Positions 30,280 through 40,367 of a DNA stretch of 64,000 bases are shown one piece after another. Below the pieces are notes generated by a model, which saw only the letters and a program-made list of their open reading frames with translations, searched no databases and was not told where the DNA came from. The position numbers and the translations under genes were made by a program. Positions within the stretch are counted from its first letter, which is position 1. Each line of letters starts with the position of its first letter. The stretch comes from Sphingobacterium sp. CZ-UAM (lineage in GTDB: Bacteria; Bacteroidota; Bacteroidia; Sphingobacteriales; Sphingobacteriaceae), in contig NZ_MTCM01000001.1 in the NCBI RefSeq assembly GCF_002000245.1, forward strand, positions 1,922,001 to 1,986,000. Reading direction: 5' to 3'.

Positions 30280-31005
30280 TCAATTGAATCTTTCAAGGAA
30301 TGTTTTTTTATAAGATTCTCCCAGGCTAAAAACAAGAGGTGTATCCTGTCCATCGATCAGACTGCTGGTAATCACATCGCCCGAAAAGAACTTCACAATT
30401 CTCAGTGCGATGATTTCCTTTTTATTGATACGAATGAAATTTTGTTGCGGCAGTAGCGCGAGGAGCTTGTCGAAACTGATATTTTTTAATAAAATAGTGG
30501 ACCCATCGTTGAGGAACACCATCTTATCGCGACTATCTACTTCAGCAATCTGAACATAGTCAATCTGACTGAAGTAAAGTATTGCTTTGCCCTTATTGGT
30601 ATTGAATTGTGCGAAAGGGGAAGGCTCCGCCGGCCGGCTAGTGATTACCTGCTCAACTTTCAGAACGGCTTGCTGCAGGCGCGACAGCGATATTGGCTTC
30701 CGTATATAATCTACGGCATTGATATCAAAAGCGTCGCTGGCATACTGCTTATAGGCGGTAGCGAAAACAATGGGGTAATTTTTTAGCCGTTCTGCTATGT
30801 CAAAACCATTAAACTGGGGCATTTCAATATCCAGTATACAAAAGTCAAAATCTAAGCTTTTGTATTCGTCGAGTAACACCGCAGGATCATTAAATGCTTT
30901 GACTACCTCCAGACCGGGAATCTGCTCACAGAGCATCTTTAGAAACCGCAACCCAGGCAGTTCATCATCCAATAAAATGCATCGCAGCGTTTTCTCAATT
31001 TTCAT
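30280..31005 (-). CDS. LytTR-type response regulator
   Basis: 241 residues from the ATG at 31005 (the frame is open to 31041). Receiver domain at about 5-125: LDDE, D59 in CILDIEMPQFNG, T in FATAYK and lysine in YIRKPIS. LytTR DNA-binding domain at about 145-240 (YVQIAEVDSRDKMVF, NFIRINKKEIIAL). The start overlaps the kinase gene by 11 bases, so the two form a coupled pair. Targets are unknown. Confidence 0.93.
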   Translation of the reverse strand: MKIEKTLRCILLDDELPGLRFLKMLCEQIPGLEVVKAFNDPAVLLDEYKSLDFDFCILDIEMPQFNGFDIAERLKNYPIVFATAYKQYASDAFDINAVDYIRKPISLSRLQQAVLKVEQVITSRPAEPSPFAQFNTNKGKAILYFSQIDYVQIAEVDSRDKMVFLNDGSTILLKNISFDKLLALLPQQNFIRINKKEIIALRIVKFFSGDVITSSLIDGQDTPLVFSLGESYKKTFLERFN

Positions 31006-31741
31006 ACAGTCGGATCTGAAGGTAAGCGTTATAGACATCATTTTCTACAAAACGTTTTAATTCATGGCGATCTGGATAATACAGCATCAACCGTTCCTCC
31101 AACGTCTTACTGCCTATTCCACCTTTGGTTTTATACAAGGGTGAGCGCTTCGATATTTTATTGCTGACAGTCAATTCCAGCAGACCATTGCGAAAGCTAA
31201 GTACAATCGAAATAAAGGAGTCGGGATGGTGAAAATCAGCATGTTTAAATGCATTTTCGATGAGGCCTACAGTCATCAATGGTACCAGTGAAGGACGTTC
31301 CAATAATGATTCGTTCAATTCATCAATATCAAATTTAACCCGCATATCAAACAAGGGACTCAACTTAACCTTATTGACTTCAATTAAATTACGGGCAAAC
31401 TCGATCTCCGCTTTTGGAGATACCAGCTCCTCTTCACTTTCATATAATACGTAATCCAATACCATAGCCAGCTTATCCATCGTATAGTAAGTTTGATAGG
31501 CGTGAGAAAGGATACCATTGAGCGAATTTTTCAGCAAATGTGGGTTTAATCGATTGCGATGCACATGATCCATCTGCTCATTATCCATTCGTTTAAAAAG
31601 TTCCTGATGCCGCCGCTCTTCCACCCTGAGCTTTTTGTATTTCCGTATTAATAATACATACAAAATCAACAGGACAACGACTGCTACAAGCAGAAATAGA
31701 ATAATTATATTGGAAAGTTCAGTAGTCATGATTCCGCTCAA
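30995..31741 (-). CDS. LytS-type sensor histidine kinase
   Basis: 248 residues. One N-terminal membrane helix (about 10-30) and a short cytosolic linker, then the His_kinase domain. Here the phospho-acceptor region reads HRNRLNPHLLKNSLNG. The ATP-binding part has VGLIENAFKHA and GGIGSKTLEERL. There is no periplasmic sensor domain, so it probably senses within the membrane or through another protein. Pairs with the overlapping LytTR regulator. Confidence 0.92.
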   Translation of the reverse strand: MSGIMTTELSNIIILFLLVAVVVLLILYVLLIRKYKKLRVEERRHQELFKRMDNEQMDHVHRNRLNPHLLKNSLNGILSHAYQTYYTMDKLAMVLDYVLYESEEELVSPKAEIEFARNLIEVNKVKLSPLFDMRVKFDIDELNESLLERPSLVPLMTVGLIENAFKHADFHHPDSFISIVLSFRNGLLELTVSNKISKRSPLYKTKGGIGSKTLEERLMLYYPDRHELKRFVENDVYNAYLQIRLYEN

Positions 31742-32121
31742 ACTTAATTAAAATTTTATTAGCAACGAAAAATGAAACAGGATCTAAGTGATCTTCCTTC
31801 TATTAGCTGCAGGCTTCTTTCACGTAAGTCCTGCTTAAATCCGTTAAGAAGATTCCCTTATACAAAACTTGGGTAAACCCGCCTTTCAGCCGACAACACC
31901 GCTCAAAACACAAGACAAAAAATGCTATTTATTAACTATAAAATTTGCAGGTATTGATTACAAAAATTAACAGTTTCATTACAATTTAGTCACTTTAAAC
32001 TATTAATTTCAGAGTATTCTTCTTATATTGAGAGTATTGTAATTAGCCGATCAAATGATTGTCTACGCTATTTTGGTTAAACCTGCCTGATTTGTTCTAA
32101 TCGGGCCTAATATGAAACACG
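31742..32121. other. 380-base gap
   Basis: AT-rich divergent region between the kinase gene and the small HMA-like gene. An eight-base hairpin, GCCTGATT/AATCGGGC (32085-32106, one wobble), sits 15 bases before the small gene's start. Nothing else is recognised. Confidence 0.45.
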
Positions 32122-32340
32122 ATGGAAAAGCTCATTTTCGAAACTAATGCACAACATCCCAGTCTTGTAGACAAGATCAAACAAGCTGTTGAAAAATTAA
32201 ATGGTATCCATGAATGGAAAATAGATCTGGATTCTATTTACAACCTGTTAACCATTGAAGGCATTCGACTCAATCCGACAGAGATCGAATCTGAACTTGC
32301 ACTTCATGGCGTTGAGGCAAGTCGCCTTTATGAGGAATAA
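32122..32340 (+). CDS. Small HMA-like protein lacking the metal-binding CXXC
   Basis: 72 residues. The pattern LIFETNAQHPSLVDKIKQAVEKLNGIHEWKIDLDSIYNLLTIEG with a beta-alpha-beta-beta-alpha-beta rhythm resembles the heavy-metal-associated (copper chaperone) fold. The usual metal loop GGCxxC is replaced by NAQHPSL and the protein has no cysteine, so metal binding in the normal way is unlikely. Such degenerate copies occur in Bacteroidota; the function is unknown. The start at 32122 is the only sensible ATG. Confidence 0.7.
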   Translation: MEKLIFETNAQHPSLVDKIKQAVEKLNGIHEWKIDLDSIYNLLTIEGIRLNPTEIESELALHGVEASRLYEE

Positions 32341-32384
32341 CCTCAATCAATGTTCTGGCACATTGTCACCAACCAAAGAATAGA

Positions 32385-32434
32385 CTTTGTCCAGATAAGT
32401 ACTTACTTTAAAATAAATACTTATCTGGACAAAG
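32385..32434. terminator. Hairpin between convergent genes
   Basis: Perfect 17-base arms (32385-32401 and 32418-32434; CTTTGTCCAGATAAGTA and its complement) with a 16-base loop, filling most of the gap between the small HMA-like gene and the thiolase gene. A T run lies a few bases further on the plus strand. Probably a bidirectional terminator. Confidence 0.7.
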
Positions 32435-32436
32435 CA

Positions 32437-33615
32437 TTATAGTTTTTTTATAATCATTCCCGAAGCACCACCCCCACCGTTGCAAATTGCAGCAAGTCCG
32501 ATTGTCCCGCCTTCCTGTTGTAAAATGCTCGTCAAGGTGACGACTATTCTCGCTCCGGAACAACCCAATGGATGACCCAGGGAAACTGCCCCCCCATAGA
32601 TATTCACCTTACGCATTGGAATATCCAGAATTTTAGCGTTTGCAAGTGCAACAACAGAGAAAGCTTCATTAAATTCAAAATAGTCAATATCATCTTTCGT
32701 TAGTCCAGCCTTTTTCAAAACCTTTTCCGTTACTATAGCGGGACTTGTCGTAAACCATTCTGGCGCTTGTTCTGCATCAGCATAGGCTATGATTTCAGCC
32801 AATGGTTGCAATCCCAGTCCCTTCACCTTCTCAGCACTCATTAATAATACCGCAGCCGCCCCATCGCTTAATGTGGATGCATTTGCGGCAGTTACCGTTC
32901 CATCTTTCTTAAAAGCAGGTTTTAATTCGGGGATCTTATCAAAATTGACCTGTGAAAACTCCTCATCCCTGGAGATTATCTGCTCACCCTTGCGCCCTTG
33001 GATAGCGACAGGACTGACCTCCTTGATGAATTTATTCTTCTGCCAAGCCTCCAGGCTCCGCTTATAGGAATTAATCGCATACTCATCCTGTTCGGCCCGG
33101 CCGATACCATATTTCTCAGCACATAATTCAGCAAAACTGCCCATTGGTTCATTTGAATAGACATCACTTAAACCGTCCCGTTGCAAACCATCGACGAAAC
33201 TCTGGCCACCGAACTTGGCACCCCAGCGCATTGTATTCGCATAATACGGGACTTTACTCATGTTTTCCATACCTCCGGCAATGACCACATCGGCATCCCC
33301 CAACAAAATAGATTGTGCGGCAAAAGCGATGGCTTTCATTCCACTGGCACAGACTTTATTTACTGTAGTCGCTGTTACCTGATCAGGTAAGCCGGCAAGC
33401 CTTGCAACCTGGCGGGCGGGAGCTTGCCCCAAATCGGCCTGCAGAACGCTACCGATCAGAATTTCATCGACTTGATCTGCAGCAATCCCAGTCTCATCCA
33501 ATACAGCACGGACAGCATGAGCGCCCAGCGCTGTCGCCGCAACCGATGATAATCCACCTCCAAAACTTCCTATTGGCGTACGCTTTGCCGCAACGATAAA
33601 TACACTTTTTGACAT
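32437..33615 (-). CDS. Acetyl-CoA C-acyltransferase (thiolase)
   Basis: 392 residues from the ATG at 33615; a further 23 upstream codons are open but do not resemble thiolase. Nucleophile cysteine in NKVCASGMKA, histidine in GHPLGCSGAR and the second cysteine in AICNGGGGAS are present, with NEAF between. It makes the last cut in beta-oxidation, or acetoacetyl-CoA in reverse. It is divergent from the acyl-CoA dehydrogenase and FadB-like genes, which complete the cycle. Confidence 0.94.
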   Translation of the reverse strand: MSKSVFIVAAKRTPIGSFGGGLSSVAATALGAHAVRAVLDETGIAADQVDEILIGSVLQADLGQAPARQVARLAGLPDQVTATTVNKVCASGMKAIAFAAQSILLGDADVVIAGGMENMSKVPYYANTMRWGAKFGGQSFVDGLQRDGLSDVYSNEPMGSFAELCAEKYGIGRAEQDEYAINSYKRSLEAWQKNKFIKEVSPVAIQGRKGEQIISRDEEFSQVNFDKIPELKPAFKKDGTVTAANASTLSDGAAAVLLMSAEKVKGLGLQPLAEIIAYADAEQAPEWFTTSPAIVTEKVLKKAGLTKDDIDYFEFNEAFSVVALANAKILDIPMRKVNIYGGAVSLGHPLGCSGARIVVTLTSILQQEGGTIGLAAICNGGGGASGMIIKKL

Positions 33616-33998
33616 GTTATTCTGTTTATAATTGTTTTTTCTTGAATTCAATAGACTTGCTACCCGATTCACCTGAGGATTCATCAGCCAAAACTGGTAT
33701 CATTCCTTTCCTAAAGATAAAAAATATAACACAAACAAGCGAACCCTCTTATTTTATTTTTTAGGCCAAAACAAAATAAATAGAAAAAAAACAAGGCAAA
33801 AAGTTCCCTACATAACCTATTTGACAAAAAATAAACAATAAATATTTGCAGAAAAGCCAACGCTTTTCGCTAAATTCGGTTAGACATTCCGCTCTTTTTA
33901 ACGAGGGCGATGTTATACCAAGATAAAGCAAAAGACAAATCGTTTTCAGTCCGCAGTCATGTAACTGAAACCAATAACCAAAAGTAAAATAAACAATT
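33616..33998. promoter_or_regulatory. 383-base divergent promoter region of the beta-oxidation genes
   Basis: On the plus strand TTTG (33820-33823) lies 17 bases before AATATTTG (33841-33848), a near match to the Bacteroidota promoter, and would drive the acyl-CoA dehydrogenase gene. On the minus strand TATCTTTAG (33719-33711) could be the -7 element for thiolase. No binding site for a regulator is clear. Confidence 0.45.
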
Positions 33999-35177
33999 AT
34001 GCAGGCAAGCAAACTCACAGCCGAACATCAGATTTTTCGCGAAACCATTCGGGCATTTATTCACAAAGAAATCATCCCGCATGTAGATCAATGGGAACAG
34101 CAGGGTGAAATAGATCGAAGCATTTGGAAGAAAATGGGTGACATGGGTTTTATGGGACTCAACTACCCGGAAGAATATGGTGGTCTGGACCTGGATTTTT
34201 ACTATTCGATGATTTTGTGCGAGGAACTATCCTATTGTTTTTCGGGAGGATTCACGATATCTGCTCTGGTCACCCAATACATGTCAGCTCCTTATCTATT
34301 GAAATATGCATCTGAGGAACTCAAGCAACATTACCTTAGACCAGTGATCGCCGGTGATATGGTGAGTGCTGTTGCTATCACCGAACCTGGGGCGGGGTCT
34401 GATGTCAAACAGATCAAAACAACTGCCGTCCGATCGGGCGACCACTACATTGTCAATGGCTCCAAAACATTTATCACCAATGGCTACTACGGCGATTTTT
34501 TTATTACGGCTGTTAAAACCGATCCAGAAAAAGGAACAAAAGGCATCAGCCTCTTACTGATAGAAAGACATGCTGAAGGTGTTTCGGCAAATAAAATCAA
34601 CAAATTAGGCTGGCATGCCTCGGATACTGCCGAGTTGGGTTTCGATCAGGTCAAAGTACCTGTTTCCAATCTGATTGGAAAGGAAGGTGATGGTTTTCTT
34701 TATTTAATGGCCGGATTGCAATTGGAACGTTTGACCGCCGCCATACATAGTCTGGCTACAGCGGATTCCGCATTACAGTACACCCTGGAATATATTGGGC
34801 AGCGGCAGGCATTCGGCAAAAAAATCCAGGAGTTTCAGACGATTCGTCACCGCATTGCCCAGATGGCTGCCGATATCGCAACTACCAGGGCTTTTGTCTA
34901 CCAGTGCTGCGATCTCCAAAATCAAGGTGAATATGCCGTTCAGGATTGCTCCATAGCCAAACTGCAAGCCAGCGAGCTTGCCGTACAGGTCGTGAGCCAA
35001 TGTCTTCAGTTATTTGGGGGCTACGGATTCACCGAAGATTACAAAATCGCCCGTCTATATCGGGATGTACGGGTCGGAACAATCATTGGCGGAACATCCG
35101 AGATTATGCTGGAAATCATTGCAAAGATGACGATCGACAAGGTTAACTATCAATCAAACAAACCCAGCTTAACTTAA
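33999..35177 (+). CDS. Acyl-CoA dehydrogenase
   Basis: 392 residues with the usual three domains. FAD and substrate contacts: AITEPGAGSDVKQIKT, NGSKTFITNG, LGWHASDTAELGFDQV. The C-terminal loop reads IIGGTSEIMLEII, with glycine where medium-chain enzymes have the catalytic glutamate. The base is therefore probably the glutamate in LQLERLTA, as in long-chain and isovaleryl-CoA dehydrogenases. This points to long or branched substrates. Followed 31 bases later by the FadB-like gene. Confidence 0.94.
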   Translation: MQASKLTAEHQIFRETIRAFIHKEIIPHVDQWEQQGEIDRSIWKKMGDMGFMGLNYPEEYGGLDLDFYYSMILCEELSYCFSGGFTISALVTQYMSAPYLLKYASEELKQHYLRPVIAGDMVSAVAITEPGAGSDVKQIKTTAVRSGDHYIVNGSKTFITNGYYGDFFITAVKTDPEKGTKGISLLLIERHAEGVSANKINKLGWHASDTAELGFDQVKVPVSNLIGKEGDGFLYLMAGLQLERLTAAIHSLATADSALQYTLEYIGQRQAFGKKIQEFQTIRHRIAQMAADIATTRAFVYQCCDLQNQGEYAVQDCSIAKLQASELAVQVVSQCLQLFGGYGFTEDYKIARLYRDVRVGTIIGGTSEIMLEIIAKMTIDKVNYQSNKPSLT

Positions 35178-35208
35178 ACATTTTCAACACAAAAAGCAGT
35201 TCAGCATA

Positions 35209-37323
35209 ATGACTTATCAGGTACACCCATTTTTTCATATCGAACAGGACAATCAACATATTGTCACCATAAAACCATTGGCAGATGCAGCGACCGAGGA
35301 GTCAACAATCCTTGACCGTATACAGGAGTTTGTCGACTTGGTGGCTCATGTACTAAATGAAAAAGAAGTCCGCGGATTGATCTATACCTGTCCGCTAAAC
35401 AACAAGCAGACTGATTACATCCGATTATTTGATCAGGTTTCCAATGGTCAACTCGATCCCGAGATCATACAGAAAACCACTTGGAAGGCATTGCAATGGA
35501 AGACCTTGGGCAAACCTATTGTATCGATCTTGGATAGCAACTGCACGGGCATCGGTTTAGCAACGATGCTATGGTCAGACTACCGTATTGCAGGTCCACC
35601 GATAAAACTGGGCTTTCCAGAGAGTAAATTCGGCCTATTTACCGGCTTTGCGACGACCATTACCTTAGCTCAACTTGTAGGTTCTACTGCAGCGTTGAAC
35701 CTGTTGACCCAAGCAAAACTGATCTCAAACAAAGAGGCTCTTGAACTGGGTTTGGTGAATGAGGTAACAACAGATAGCGAGCAGAGCCTAGTGCTGGCAA
35801 AGAACTGGATTCTTGAAAATTCAAAAACCAGCATTTCCACCTCCAGCCCAACAGCAGTCTCCGCCGAATTTGAAGAAGCTTGCACTATTGTTTTAAAGAA
35901 AACAAGAGGATTGTTACCCGGCACCAATGCGGTTGTACAGTTATTAAAAACAAGCCAATCGCTGTCTTTAACAGAAGCTGTGGAGGCCGAGGCAAAGCTA
36001 TATCATAAGGTATTAAATGCCCCTGAACCGCTGCACATGGTCAGGACACTGTATGAAGGCATACTACAGGCACAACATCGTGACCGTATCAAATCACTCG
36101 GCACCTATGCAATCAAAAAAATAGGCATCCTGGGTGCAGGTATGATGGGATCCGGCATCGCCTATGAAGCCGCCAGAGCAGGCATTTCCGTTGTTTTAAA
36201 AGATGTGAACAGAACTCAGGCGGAGCAGGGAAAAGCTTATTCTGCCAAACTTTGTGATAAATTACTTGCACAGGGCCAGATAAATAGCTTACAACAACAG
36301 ACGCTTTTAGCCAATATTCAACCCAGTGACCAGGTTGCTGATCTTGTCGATGCTGATCTTATTATTGAAGCGGTATTTGAAGACCTGGAGTTAAAAGCCG
36401 AAGTAACCCGACAAAGCCTTCCCTATCTTGCCGAAAATGGTTTTTTCGCATCCAATACAACGTCGTTGCCCATTACAACTTTGGCTGCGGCAACGGATCG
36501 GCCAGAGCATTTTATCGGTATGCATTTCTTCTCCCCTGTAGATCGTATGCCATTGGTCGAAATTATCTGCGGTACTCAGACCGATCAAATAACATTACAA
36601 AAAGCGATTGCAATCGCTTTGCGCCTCGGTAAGATTCCCATTGTTGTACATGATGGCCCCGGATTCTTTACATCCCGTATTTTCTTCAATTACCTACTGG
36701 AGGCCATCACCATGTTGCTGGAAGGCATTCCGGCAAGTCAGATTGAAGACGAAGCCATACAGGCCGGATTTGCTGTCGGTCCATTAGCAGTACTCGATGA
36801 AATTTCATTGGAACTGATGCTGCATGTCTATGATCAGTTTCCAGCATTGCATAATAGTCAGCGACGTGCGTATGCCCATTTAAGCAAAATGATTAAAAAT
36901 GGCAGAAAAGGTAGAAAATCCGGCCATGGATTCTATGATTATGATGCAGCTTCCAGAACGAAAACAGTCTGGCAGAACCCCGCACTACCTACATCAGGAG
37001 AATCCCCTTCCTCTGGAATAATACAAAAAAGACTTCTTCATGTCATGGCCCTTGATAGCTACCGTTGTCTCGAAGAAGGTGTATTGGAACAACCCATTGA
37101 TGGTGATATCGGCTCTATCCTCGGTGTAGGCTATGCAGCACATACCGGTGGTGTATTTGGCCATATCGACCTTACAAGCCTTCCTGTTTTTGTACAGGAA
37201 TGCCAGTCATTTCTACACCTGGGTGAACAATGGGAAGTCCCCCGTTCGTTAATCGAACGTGCTGACAGGAATTTTAAATTTTATACAGGTTTTGATTCAA
37301 ATTGGCCAGGAAAGAAATCCTAG
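35209..37323 (+). CDS. FadB/FadJ-like enoyl-CoA hydratase / 3-hydroxyacyl-CoA dehydrogenase fusion
   Basis: 704 residues. Crotonase-like domain (about 1-190), then a linker, then the 3-hydroxyacyl-CoA dehydrogenase NAD domain (GILGAGMMGSGIAYEAARAG, about 305-490) with catalytic histidine in GMHFFSPVDRMPLVEII, and C-terminal helical domains. Dehydrogenase parts look intact. In the crotonase domain the second catalytic glutamate is present (E138 in FPESKFG), but the first, E119 in E. coli FadB, aligns with A118 (GIGLATMLWSDYR). Hydration may therefore be weak, altered or done by another enzyme. In an operon with the acyl-CoA dehydrogenase. Confidence 0.9.
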   Translation: MTYQVHPFFHIEQDNQHIVTIKPLADAATEESTILDRIQEFVDLVAHVLNEKEVRGLIYTCPLNNKQTDYIRLFDQVSNGQLDPEIIQKTTWKALQWKTLGKPIVSILDSNCTGIGLATMLWSDYRIAGPPIKLGFPESKFGLFTGFATTITLAQLVGSTAALNLLTQAKLISNKEALELGLVNEVTTDSEQSLVLAKNWILENSKTSISTSSPTAVSAEFEEACTIVLKKTRGLLPGTNAVVQLLKTSQSLSLTEAVEAEAKLYHKVLNAPEPLHMVRTLYEGILQAQHRDRIKSLGTYAIKKIGILGAGMMGSGIAYEAARAGISVVLKDVNRTQAEQGKAYSAKLCDKLLAQGQINSLQQQTLLANIQPSDQVADLVDADLIIEAVFEDLELKAEVTRQSLPYLAENGFFASNTTSLPITTLAAATDRPEHFIGMHFFSPVDRMPLVEIICGTQTDQITLQKAIAIALRLGKIPIVVHDGPGFFTSRIFFNYLLEAITMLLEGIPASQIEDEAIQAGFAVGPLAVLDEISLELMLHVYDQFPALHNSQRRAYAHLSKMIKNGRKGRKSGHGFYDYDAASRTKTVWQNPALPTSGESPSSGIIQKRLLHVMALDSYRCLEEGVLEQPIDGDIGSILGVGYAAHTGGVFGHIDLTSLPVFVQECQSFLHLGEQWEVPRSLIERADRNFKFYTGFDSNWPGKKS

Positions 37324-37494
37324 ATTGAAACAGTTATAAGTTCACGAGGAAACATTGTGTATCGGACAGCGCTCTCGAATAACCAGGAAACAACTCTTAA
37401 ATGAAGCGGAAGCATTTTAGCATGAAACATCTAGATCAAACAAGTCATTTGTATTTAGCTAAAAATCGTTCAATTAAATAAGATCTCTGAGAAA

Positions 37495-37538
37495 GTCATT
37501 GATCGATAGTTTGCCTGCTATCGATCAATGACATTTTT
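37495..37538. terminator. Bidirectional terminator
   Basis: Perfect 15-base arms GTCATTGATCGATAG / CTATCGATCAATGAC with an eight-base loop, followed by ATTTTT. It lies between the convergent FadB-like and prpD genes and abuts the prpD stop. Confidence 0.85.
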
Positions 37539-37540
37539 AT

Positions 37541-38992
37541 TTAGCGGGCAAGGAGATCCATTAGTTCGGATACATCCAGGTCAATGAAGGTATCGTAATC
37601 CAAAGTCACCTCAAGCAATTGTTTTTGCTGTTTTTCAGAAAATACACGGGCAAGATTCGTTTTATACTTTTCGATCAATTTAGGAATCCCCTCCTGCCGG
37701 CGTCTCGGATGTCCAATCGGATATTCCACCACCAGCTCCGGCAATACTGTTCCATCCTTTAATACCACCGTCAGGGCATTTGAGATCGCCCGTTTTTGTG
37801 GATCATGATAATCAATTGTAAACTGAGGATCTTCAACACAGAAAATTTTGTCCCGCAGTGCATCAATACGTGGGTCCAGTGCAATATGGTTTTCATAATC
37901 CTCCGCTGTCAGACGTCCAAAGATTAAGGGTACAGCAACCATATATTGGATACAGTGATCCCGATCGGCCGGATTATGCAACGGCCCCTTCTTGTCGATG
38001 ATTCGGATTGCGGCCTCATGTGTACGAATGGTAACACGTTCAATATCATCACTGCTTTTCCCAAAATCCTTTAACTGCTGGTGCAATTGCATTGCCGCTT
38101 CGGCAGCGGTCTGTGCGTGAAATTCAGCAGGGAAAGAAATCTTGAATAGGATATTCTCCATCACATAAGAGCCATAATCGCGCTGAAATTTAAATGGGTT
38201 GCCTTTAAATGAAACGTCATAGAAACCCCATACCGGTGCTGTTAACACCGATGGATACCCCATTTCACCCGTTTTTGCAATTAAAGCAAGGCGTACCGCA
38301 CGCGAAGTTGCATCTCCAGCGGCCCAGGATTTACGACTACCTGTATTAGGCGCATGACGATACGTACGCAAAGCCTGTCCGTCGACAAAAGCCAATGAAA
38401 CCGCATTGAGCAATTCGTCCCGACTGAGGCCCAAAAGCTTACCAACAACGGCTGTCGAAGCAACCTTTACCAAAATTACGTGATCCAATCCCACTTTATT
38501 AAAGGAATTTTCAAGTGCTAATACGCCTTGAACCTCATGTGCCATAATCATCGCTTCAAGCACCTGTTTTGCCTTTAGGGATTTCTCCCCTTTCGCAATC
38601 TGTGTTCTGCTCAGCCAGTCTGCAGTAGCCAGAATACCTCCAAGATTGTCCGATGGATGTCCCCACTCCGCAGCCAGCCAGGTATCGTTAAAATCCAACC
38701 AGCGAATGACTGTACCAATATTGAATGCCGCTTGTATCGGATCCAGTTGATAATTCGTTCCGGGTACTTTTGCACCATTGGGAACAATCGTACCGGGCAC
38801 AACAGGCCCCAGTAATTTGGTACAGGCCGGATAGGTCAGCGCTTCCAAACCACAGCCGATGGTATCCAGAAAACAGTAAAAAGCTGTATTCCATGCAACT
38901 TTACTTTCGATTTTGTAATTTAACACGTAATCCACAATAGCCACCAGAACCTGATCTGGCTGTGGTCTTTCATTTGATATCGTTGAACTCAT
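37541..38992 (-). CDS. prpD: 2-methylcitrate dehydratase PrpD (MmgE/PrpD family)
   Basis: 483 residues. It dehydrates 2-methylcitrate to methylaconitate in the propionate-degrading methylcitrate cycle. Family blocks are clear: [79 protein letters not shown] and [20 protein letters not shown]. Last gene of the prpB-prpC-prpD set, 153 bases after prpC. Confidence 0.95.
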   Translation of the reverse strand: MSSTISNERPQPDQVLVAIVDYVLNYKIESKVAWNTAFYCFLDTIGCGLEALTYPACTKLLGPVVPGTIVPNGAKVPGTNYQLDPIQAAFNIGTVIRWLDFNDTWLAAEWGHPSDNLGGILATADWLSRTQIAKGEKSLKAKQVLEAMIMAHEVQGVLALENSFNKVGLDHVILVKVASTAVVGKLLGLSRDELLNAVSLAFVDGQALRTYRHAPNTGSRKSWAAGDATSRAVRLALIAKTGEMGYPSVLTAPVWGFYDVSFKGNPFKFQRDYGSYVMENILFKISFPAEFHAQTAAEAAMQLHQQLKDFGKSSDDIERVTIRTHEAAIRIIDKKGPLHNPADRDHCIQYMVAVPLIFGRLTAEDYENHIALDPRIDALRDKIFCVEDPQFTIDYHDPQKRAISNALTVVLKDGTVLPELVVEYPIGHPRRRQEGIPKLIEKYKTNLARVFSEKQQKQLLEVTLDYDTFIDLDVSELMDLLAR

Positions 38993-39145
38993 TATTTTAT
39001 TTCTTATAAGGCTGTTGTTCTTTTCAATTTATTTTTTCTGGACGCACCTGCATCAATGATCAAAAAAACACAGCGCTGTTTCTTCAATGCGAGATGCAAA
39101 CGACTTCTTTCCGTTTTATTTTTTTATGCTATACACTTTATCACA

Positions 39146-40297
39146 CTATCTCGCGGAGATGGGCACGAAAGGCCTATCTTCGGGTCCGATATAATTTGCA
39201 CTCGGCCGAATGATTTTTCCATCCTGGCGTTGTTCGAATACATGAGCAGACCAGCCCGTGATACGTGAAAGCACAAACAGTGGCGTAAACATTTCCGTTG
39301 GAATTCCCATCAGGTGATAAGAAACCGCGGAATACCAATCTAAATTTGGAAACATCCGTTTCTCTTCCCACATTACCTTTTCCAAGCGTTCGGCAATCAG
39401 GTAAAGTGTCATATCCCCCGCTTCTTCGGATAGCTCTTTAGCGACCTGTTTGATGACCTGATTCCTGGGATCCGATATCGTATAGACAGGATGTCCGAAG
39501 CCTATGATAACTTCTTTATTTTCCAGCCTTTTACGAATATCGGCTTCGGCTTCATCGGCATTGGCATAGCGGCTCTGGATTTCAAAAGCAACCTCATTGG
39601 CACCACCATGTTTGGGACCACGCAGCGCTCCGATTGCACCGGCAATACAAGAGTACATATCAGATCCCGTCCCCGCAATTACCCGGGCCGTAAAAGTAGA
39701 TGCATTAAACTCGTGCTCAGCATATAAGTTAAGTGAAATCTGCATCGCCCGTACCCAGGAGTCGGATGGCACCTTGCCGTGTAACAGGTGTAGAAAATGC
39801 CCGCCCAGGGTAGAGTCGTCGGTCTCGACCTGAATTTCGCGCCCGTTTTGGCTAAAATGATACCAATAGAGTAAGGCTGAGGCCATAGAAGCCATCAGAC
39901 GATTGGCGATGTCCCTGGCTCCTGCCAGTCCATGATTTTCCTTTTCTGGATTCACACTTCCAAAAAAGGAGACGTAAGTACGTAGGACATCCATTGCATG
40001 GGCAGTAGAAGGAAGCTGTTTCAGCACCTGTTGTACCGTGATGGGCAAGCCGCGCTGGCTGAGCAACTGGCTTTGATAAGTGCTGAGTTGCGCCTGGGTA
40101 GGCAGGCTTCCATAGATCAGTAGATAGGCAACTTCCTCAAAGGAGGCCTGATGTGCCAGATCTAAAATATCATAGCCCCTATAATGGAGATCATTACCAC
40201 TTTTTCCAACAGTACTCAAGGCTGTATTTCCGGCAGGAACACCAGAAAGTGCTACGCTTTTTTTGGGTTTAAAACCAGTGTCGTTTGTCTCTTTCAT
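39146..40297 (-). CDS. prpC: 2-methylcitrate synthase PrpC
   Basis: 383 residues of the citrate-synthase family, in the short form typical of methylcitrate synthases. It condenses propionyl-CoA with oxaloacetate. Catalytic-region motifs: [46 protein letters not shown] and [18 protein letters not shown]. Activity with acetyl-CoA as well is known for relatives. The neighbours prpB and prpD support the methylcitrate role. Confidence 0.94.
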   Translation of the reverse strand: MKETNDTGFKPKKSVALSGVPAGNTALSTVGKSGNDLHYRGYDILDLAHQASFEEVAYLLIYGSLPTQAQLSTYQSQLLSQRGLPITVQQVLKQLPSTAHAMDVLRTYVSFFGSVNPEKENHGLAGARDIANRLMASMASALLYWYHFSQNGREIQVETDDSTLGGHFLHLLHGKVPSDSWVRAMQISLNLYAEHEFNASTFTARVIAGTGSDMYSCIAGAIGALRGPKHGGANEVAFEIQSRYANADEAEADIRKRLENKEVIIGFGHPVYTISDPRNQVIKQVAKELSEEAGDMTLYLIAERLEKVMWEEKRMFPNLDWYSAVSYHLMGIPTEMFTPLFVLSRITGWSAHVFEQRQDGKIIRPSANYIGPEDRPFVPISAR

Positions 40298-40367
40298 CGG
40301 AATATATTATGTATGAAGAGCGTATCCTCGATAGTAAAAATACACTCGGTCACGCGGTTTGAAATTC

